DNA from: Chloroflexota bacterium
GTDB taxonomy: Bacteria; Chloroflexota; Anaerolineae; Anaerolineales; Villigracilaceae
NCBI GenBank assembly: GCA_016213105.1
Contig: JACRBN010000002.1
Location: 62,001 to 126,000 of the forward strand
Reading direction: 5' to 3'
DNA: 64,000 nucleotides
A model generated the notes under the pieces. The model was not told the origin of the DNA, searched no databases, and saw only the letters and a program-made list of their open reading frames with translations. Numbering within the stretch: the stretch's first letter is position 1; the number at the start of each line of letters is the position of its first letter. The position numbers and the translations under genes are program-made. Positions 61,472 to 64,000 of this stretch are shown here, piece after piece.

Positions 61472-62311
61472 CTACCTGCCGATGCCCAGCTTCTGCTCCA
61501 GCCTGTTGAACACAGACAGACTGGATGCCAGCATCTCTTCCGAACTTTCGGCGGGCAGGCTGTTCCAGCGCAGGGCGGGCATGTTCTGCGCCGCTTCGAT
61601 GCTGCGGCAATATTTGCTGACGCGCACCATTTTCAGGTTTTGATCCGCGATCAATTCCGTCAACCAGAGGGGCATGTGCTCGTTGATCTTGATCTCCATC
61701 ACCACCTGGTGGGCGGGCAGCATCGGCAGGGCGGATGGTTCTTCATGCAGGGAAAGGCGCTGCATTTGGAAGGAAAGCGCGCTGTCGAAGGTGACGCGCA
61801 GGCCGATGTCGTAGTCCGAGCCGGTGAAGGCCTGGCGGTCATAGCGCACGATGCTCATCGGGCGCAGGTTGTACTGCCAGAGGAAGGCGTAGATCTCTTC
61901 GACCACGGGGCGCTCTTCGGGCGCGCAGTCGGGCAGGTGACGGTCGAGGCACAGCCGCAGGGCGTCGCCATAGGGCAGCACGGCGCGGCGCTTTTGGGTG
62001 ACACGGTCCACGCGCTGCTTGATCTCGACGAAAACAGGCGTGGCCTCGGTGAGCGGCTCGCCCGTTTCGTAGCGGCGGATGCGCAGTTTGCGTCGGAAGC
62101 GCAGGCCGTATTCCTTCTCCCAGTAACAGCGCAGGTCGGGTGAGTCGAAGTACAGGCTGGTCAGGGCGTAGCGCCCGTCGTTGTGGCCGTGCTGGTCGGG
62201 GGTCATGTAGGTGCGCAGGGCGGACTTGAATTGCTCGGCCTGGCGCAGCGTGAGCAGGTACTTAAGCTCGAAGCGATTGAACTTGCGGATGGTGTGATTG
62301 GCGGTAGACAT
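61472..62311 (-). CDS. VTC-domain polyphosphate polymerase family protein
   Basis: 279 residues from ATG 62311 (MSTANHTIRKFNRFELKYLL), with GAAGG upstream. CYTH-like triphosphate tunnel motifs: RFELKYLLT (ExK type), RFRRKLRIRRYE, PVFVEIKQRVDR, RYDRQAFTG and VVMEIKINE. The yeast Vtc4 catalytic domain with the same fold makes polyphosphate from ATP. Bacterial members occur with DUF4956, but their product is untested. It is the first gene of the minus-strand cluster, with a likely promoter at 62358-62385. Confidence 0.9.
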   Translation of the reverse strand: MSTANHTIRKFNRFELKYLLTLRQAEQFKSALRTYMTPDQHGHNDGRYALTSLYFDSPDLRCYWEKEYGLRFRRKLRIRRYETGEPLTEATPVFVEIKQRVDRVTQKRRAVLPYGDALRLCLDRHLPDCAPEERPVVEEIYAFLWQYNLRPMSIVRYDRQAFTGSDYDIGLRVTFDSALSFQMQRLSLHEEPSALPMLPAHQVVMEIKINEHMPLWLTELIADQNLKMVRVSKYCRSIEAAQNMPALRWNSLPAESSEEMLASSLSVFNRLEQKLGIGR

Positions 62312-62357
62312 GGAAACCTTCAACAGGAAACAGCGTTTTTGGGCTGGCGATGTTGAA

Positions 62358-62385
62358 AGTATAGCGATAACAAGTTATTAACAAT
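62358..62385 (-). promoter_or_regulatory. Probable promoter of the VTC cluster
   Basis: Minus strand ATTGTT (62385-62380), 16-base spacer, TATACT (62363-62358), about 47 bases before the ATG. The surrounding 62324-62560 interval is AT-rich and holds no recognisable gene. Confidence 0.45.
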
Positions 62386-62560
62386 TGGGCTTTCCGTGGA
62401 GAAATTGTGTGTTTTTTGCGCGTCCCCCACTGGCTGCCTTGAAAGGTTGTTCCCATATAAAGCAGGGCGGAGTTCAACAACGGGAGGCATTGGACTCGAA
62501 ATCATGCTTCTTGATATGAAATGGCACGGCAAATGACGTTTTTGCCTTCGTCAATGGCAG

Positions 62561-62566
62561 TATAAT
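62561..62566 (+). promoter_or_regulatory. Probable -10 of the AAA ATPase gene
   Basis: Consensus TATAAT 52 bases before the ATG. A T-rich hexamer (TTTTTG, 62539-62544) at a 16-base distance could serve as a weak -35. Confidence 0.45.
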
Positions 62567-62617
62567 CAGGCTTGCTTTCCATTATTATTTCATTATCCCT
62601 CAAAGGACGAAGGCACA

Positions 62618-63946
62618 ATGACCAACCCGCTTGGCGCAACCTCAAGTAATTCTTCCGGCTTTGTCCCCCCGCAACTTAACAACCTCGAAGACACAGGCCT
62701 CTCGCCGCTCTGGCTGCAGGACCTGACGCTTAAGCTCATGTATTTTCGAGGATATTTAACCGGCTTCAAGATCGCCGAGGAACTCTGCCTGCCCTTTGCC
62801 GGTGTGGTGGATCAGATCCTCCTGCCGCTCAAACAGGATAAGTTGATCGAGATCAAGTCCTCGCAGGGCGGCCTGGGCGAGGGCGCCTACACCTATGGCA
62901 TCACGGGCGCGGGCGTCATGCGCGCGCGCGAGGCGCTGGAGCGCAGTCAGTACGCCGGTCCCGCTCCCGTGCCGTTCGACGTGTATAACGATTCCATCCG
63001 CCGACAGAAGAGCGGACGCCTGACCGTCACTTCGCGCACCATGCGCCAGATCCTTTCGCAGTTGGTGATCTCCGAGACCACCTTCCAGCGCCTGGGACCC
63101 GCCCTCAACTCGGGCACATCCATCTTCATGTACGGGCCGCCCGGGAACGGCAAGACCAGCATCGCGCGCGCCTTCGGCAACCTGGTGCTCAGCCAGACCA
63201 TGTACATTCCCCTGGCCCTGTATCTCGACGGGCAGGTCATCAAGTTGTACGATGCGGTCAGCCACAAACTGGCGCCTGAATCGAGCGGCGAACCAGGCAA
63301 CACGACCGGGACCTTACGCACCAGTATCCGCCGCGACCCGCGCTGGGTGAAGATCCGCAGGCCGTTCATCGTGGTGGGCGGCGAGTTGACCCTCGAAGGT
63401 CTGGACCTGGTCTACGACGAGACGCACCGCTTCTACGAGGCTCCCTTCCAGGTCAAGGCCAACGGCGGCATCCTGCTGATCGATGACTTTGGCCGCCAGC
63501 AGGTGCGCCCGCGCGACCTGCTCAACCGCTGGATCGTTCCGCTCGAAAACCGCGTGGACTTTCTCAAACTGGCCAACGGCCGCAAGATCGAAGTGCCGTT
63601 CGATGTGTTGATCGTGTTCTCTACCAACCTGCCGCCGAAGGACCTGGTGGATGAGGCCTTCCTGCGCCGCCTGCGCCACAAGATCGAGATCGGCGATCCC
63701 TCCTACGAGGAGTACCGCGAGATCTTCAAACGCGTGGCCAACGACAAGCGCGTGGAATACAGCGACCAGGGCCTGGCCTACCTGTTGCAGGAGTGGTACA
63801 TCAAGCGCAATCGCAAACTGCGCGCCTCGCATCCCCGCGACCTGTGCGACCAGATCCTCGATATTGCCTCGTATCTCTCGGTCAAGCCACAGATGACGCG
63901 CGAGATGATTGACCGCGCCTCCCAGGCGTATTTCGTGGAACTCTAA
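62618..63946 (+). CDS. AAA+ family ATPase with N-terminal winged-helix-like region
   Basis: 442 residues. The N-terminal 30-130 region (LKLMYFRGYLTGFKIAEELCLPFAGVVDQILLPLKQDKLIEI) looks like a winged-helix module. The ATPase core has Walker A MYGPPGNGKTSIARAFG (about 170-186), Walker B GILLIDDFGRQQVRPRDLLNRWI, sensor LIVFSTNLPPKDLVDEAFLRRLRHKIE (arginine-finger-like) and a C-terminal lid (ASHPRDLCDQILDIASYL). In related genomes such ATPases sit near pilus (Tad/Flp-type) genes, but those are not in this window, so the role is open. AAAGGACGAAGG precedes the ATG. Confidence 0.85.
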   Translation: MTNPLGATSSNSSGFVPPQLNNLEDTGLSPLWLQDLTLKLMYFRGYLTGFKIAEELCLPFAGVVDQILLPLKQDKLIEIKSSQGGLGEGAYTYGITGAGVMRAREALERSQYAGPAPVPFDVYNDSIRRQKSGRLTVTSRTMRQILSQLVISETTFQRLGPALNSGTSIFMYGPPGNGKTSIARAFGNLVLSQTMYIPLALYLDGQVIKLYDAVSHKLAPESSGEPGNTTGTLRTSIRRDPRWVKIRRPFIVVGGELTLEGLDLVYDETHRFYEAPFQVKANGGILLIDDFGRQQVRPRDLLNRWIVPLENRVDFLKLANGRKIEVPFDVLIVFSTNLPPKDLVDEAFLRRLRHKIEIGDPSYEEYREIFKRVANDKRVEYSDQGLAYLLQEWYIKRNRKLRASHPRDLCDQILDIASYLSVKPQMTREMIDRASQAYFVEL

Positions 63947-64000
63947 CCCCTCACCTGGACCCCTGGTTTGTCACCGATGTTTGAGAATTTTCCCAACCCC

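Noticed and set aside
1-64000. CRISPR arrays, rRNA and tRNA genes
   Set aside because: No regularly spaced identical repeats and no recognisable rRNA or cloverleaf tRNA sequence were seen; the repeats found are palindromic and dispersed.

Overview
The window looks like one contig segment of an uncultured bacterium, most likely Chloroflexota (class Anaerolineae). This rests on GC-rich coding, the gene families present, and the density of short palindromic intergenic repeats. No rRNA, tRNA or CRISPR array was recognised. Coding is dense. The only clear mobile gene is one IS5-family transposase at 11.1-11.9 kb.

Region by region. 0-11 kb: nucleoside/purine import and oxidation. It starts with the end of one BmpA-type (Nup-like) permease pair. 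A GntR/UTRA regulator follows, then a complete permease-permease-lipoprotein-ATPase system, then a two-gene molybdenum hydroxylase (FAD subunit plus a fused 2Fe-2S/molybdopterin subunit). 11-12 kb: IS5 element and repeats. 12.0-21.4 kb: a nine-gene aromatic operon with all seven shikimate steps plus chorismate mutase and prephenate dehydrogenase. It is preceded by a consensus promoter, a 25-residue Phe/Tyr-rich leader peptide and a strong terminator, i.e. a transcription attenuator. 21.5-23.4 kb: an MFS transporter and a cysteine-free family-4-like uracil-DNA glycosylase. 23.5-33.3 kb (minus strand): two large sensor systems. One is a 1422-residue PAS/GAF histidine kinase with two single-domain receivers; the other is a 1344-residue beta-propeller kinase with a NarL-type regulator. 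33.4-39.8 kb (minus strand): small accessory genes (two GNATs, a 2H phosphoesterase, a methyltransferase, an SRPBCC protein, a CPBP protease, membrane proteins). 40.0-44.7 kb: a complete Liv-type ABC transporter. 44.8-47.3 kb: a second CPBP protease and small proteins. 47.4-54.6 kb (minus strand): a MacB-like ABC efflux system and a MalT-like regulator. 54.8-58.5 kb: Eis-like acetyltransferase, APH-like kinase, two SnoaL-like proteins and a small membrane protein. 58.6-62.3 kb (minus strand): VTC-domain protein, DUF4956 membrane protein, a 36-residue peptide and a beta-helix carbohydrate-binding lipoprotein. 62.6-63.9 kb: an AAA+ ATPase.

How the parts work together. Aromatic synthesis appears to be controlled by translation of Phe and Tyr codons in the leader. 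Purine uptake is physically coupled to purine/aldehyde oxidation. Accessory minus-strand genes at 34-46 kb share a bipartite upstream element (conserved 16-mer plus an ACTCCCC/GGGGAGT palindrome), which could be a common operator, an RNA leader or a mobile repeat.

Most notable signals: the aromatic attenuator; in-frame invasion of housekeeping genes (aroA, aroE, aroC, the FAD subunit, the MalT-like regulator) by intergenic-type repeats; the shared upstream element; the VTC/DUF4956/mini-ORF/beta-helix cluster with an in-frame amber codon near the end of the beta-helix gene; and the cysteine-less UDG. All calls come from reading the sequence; no database search was run.
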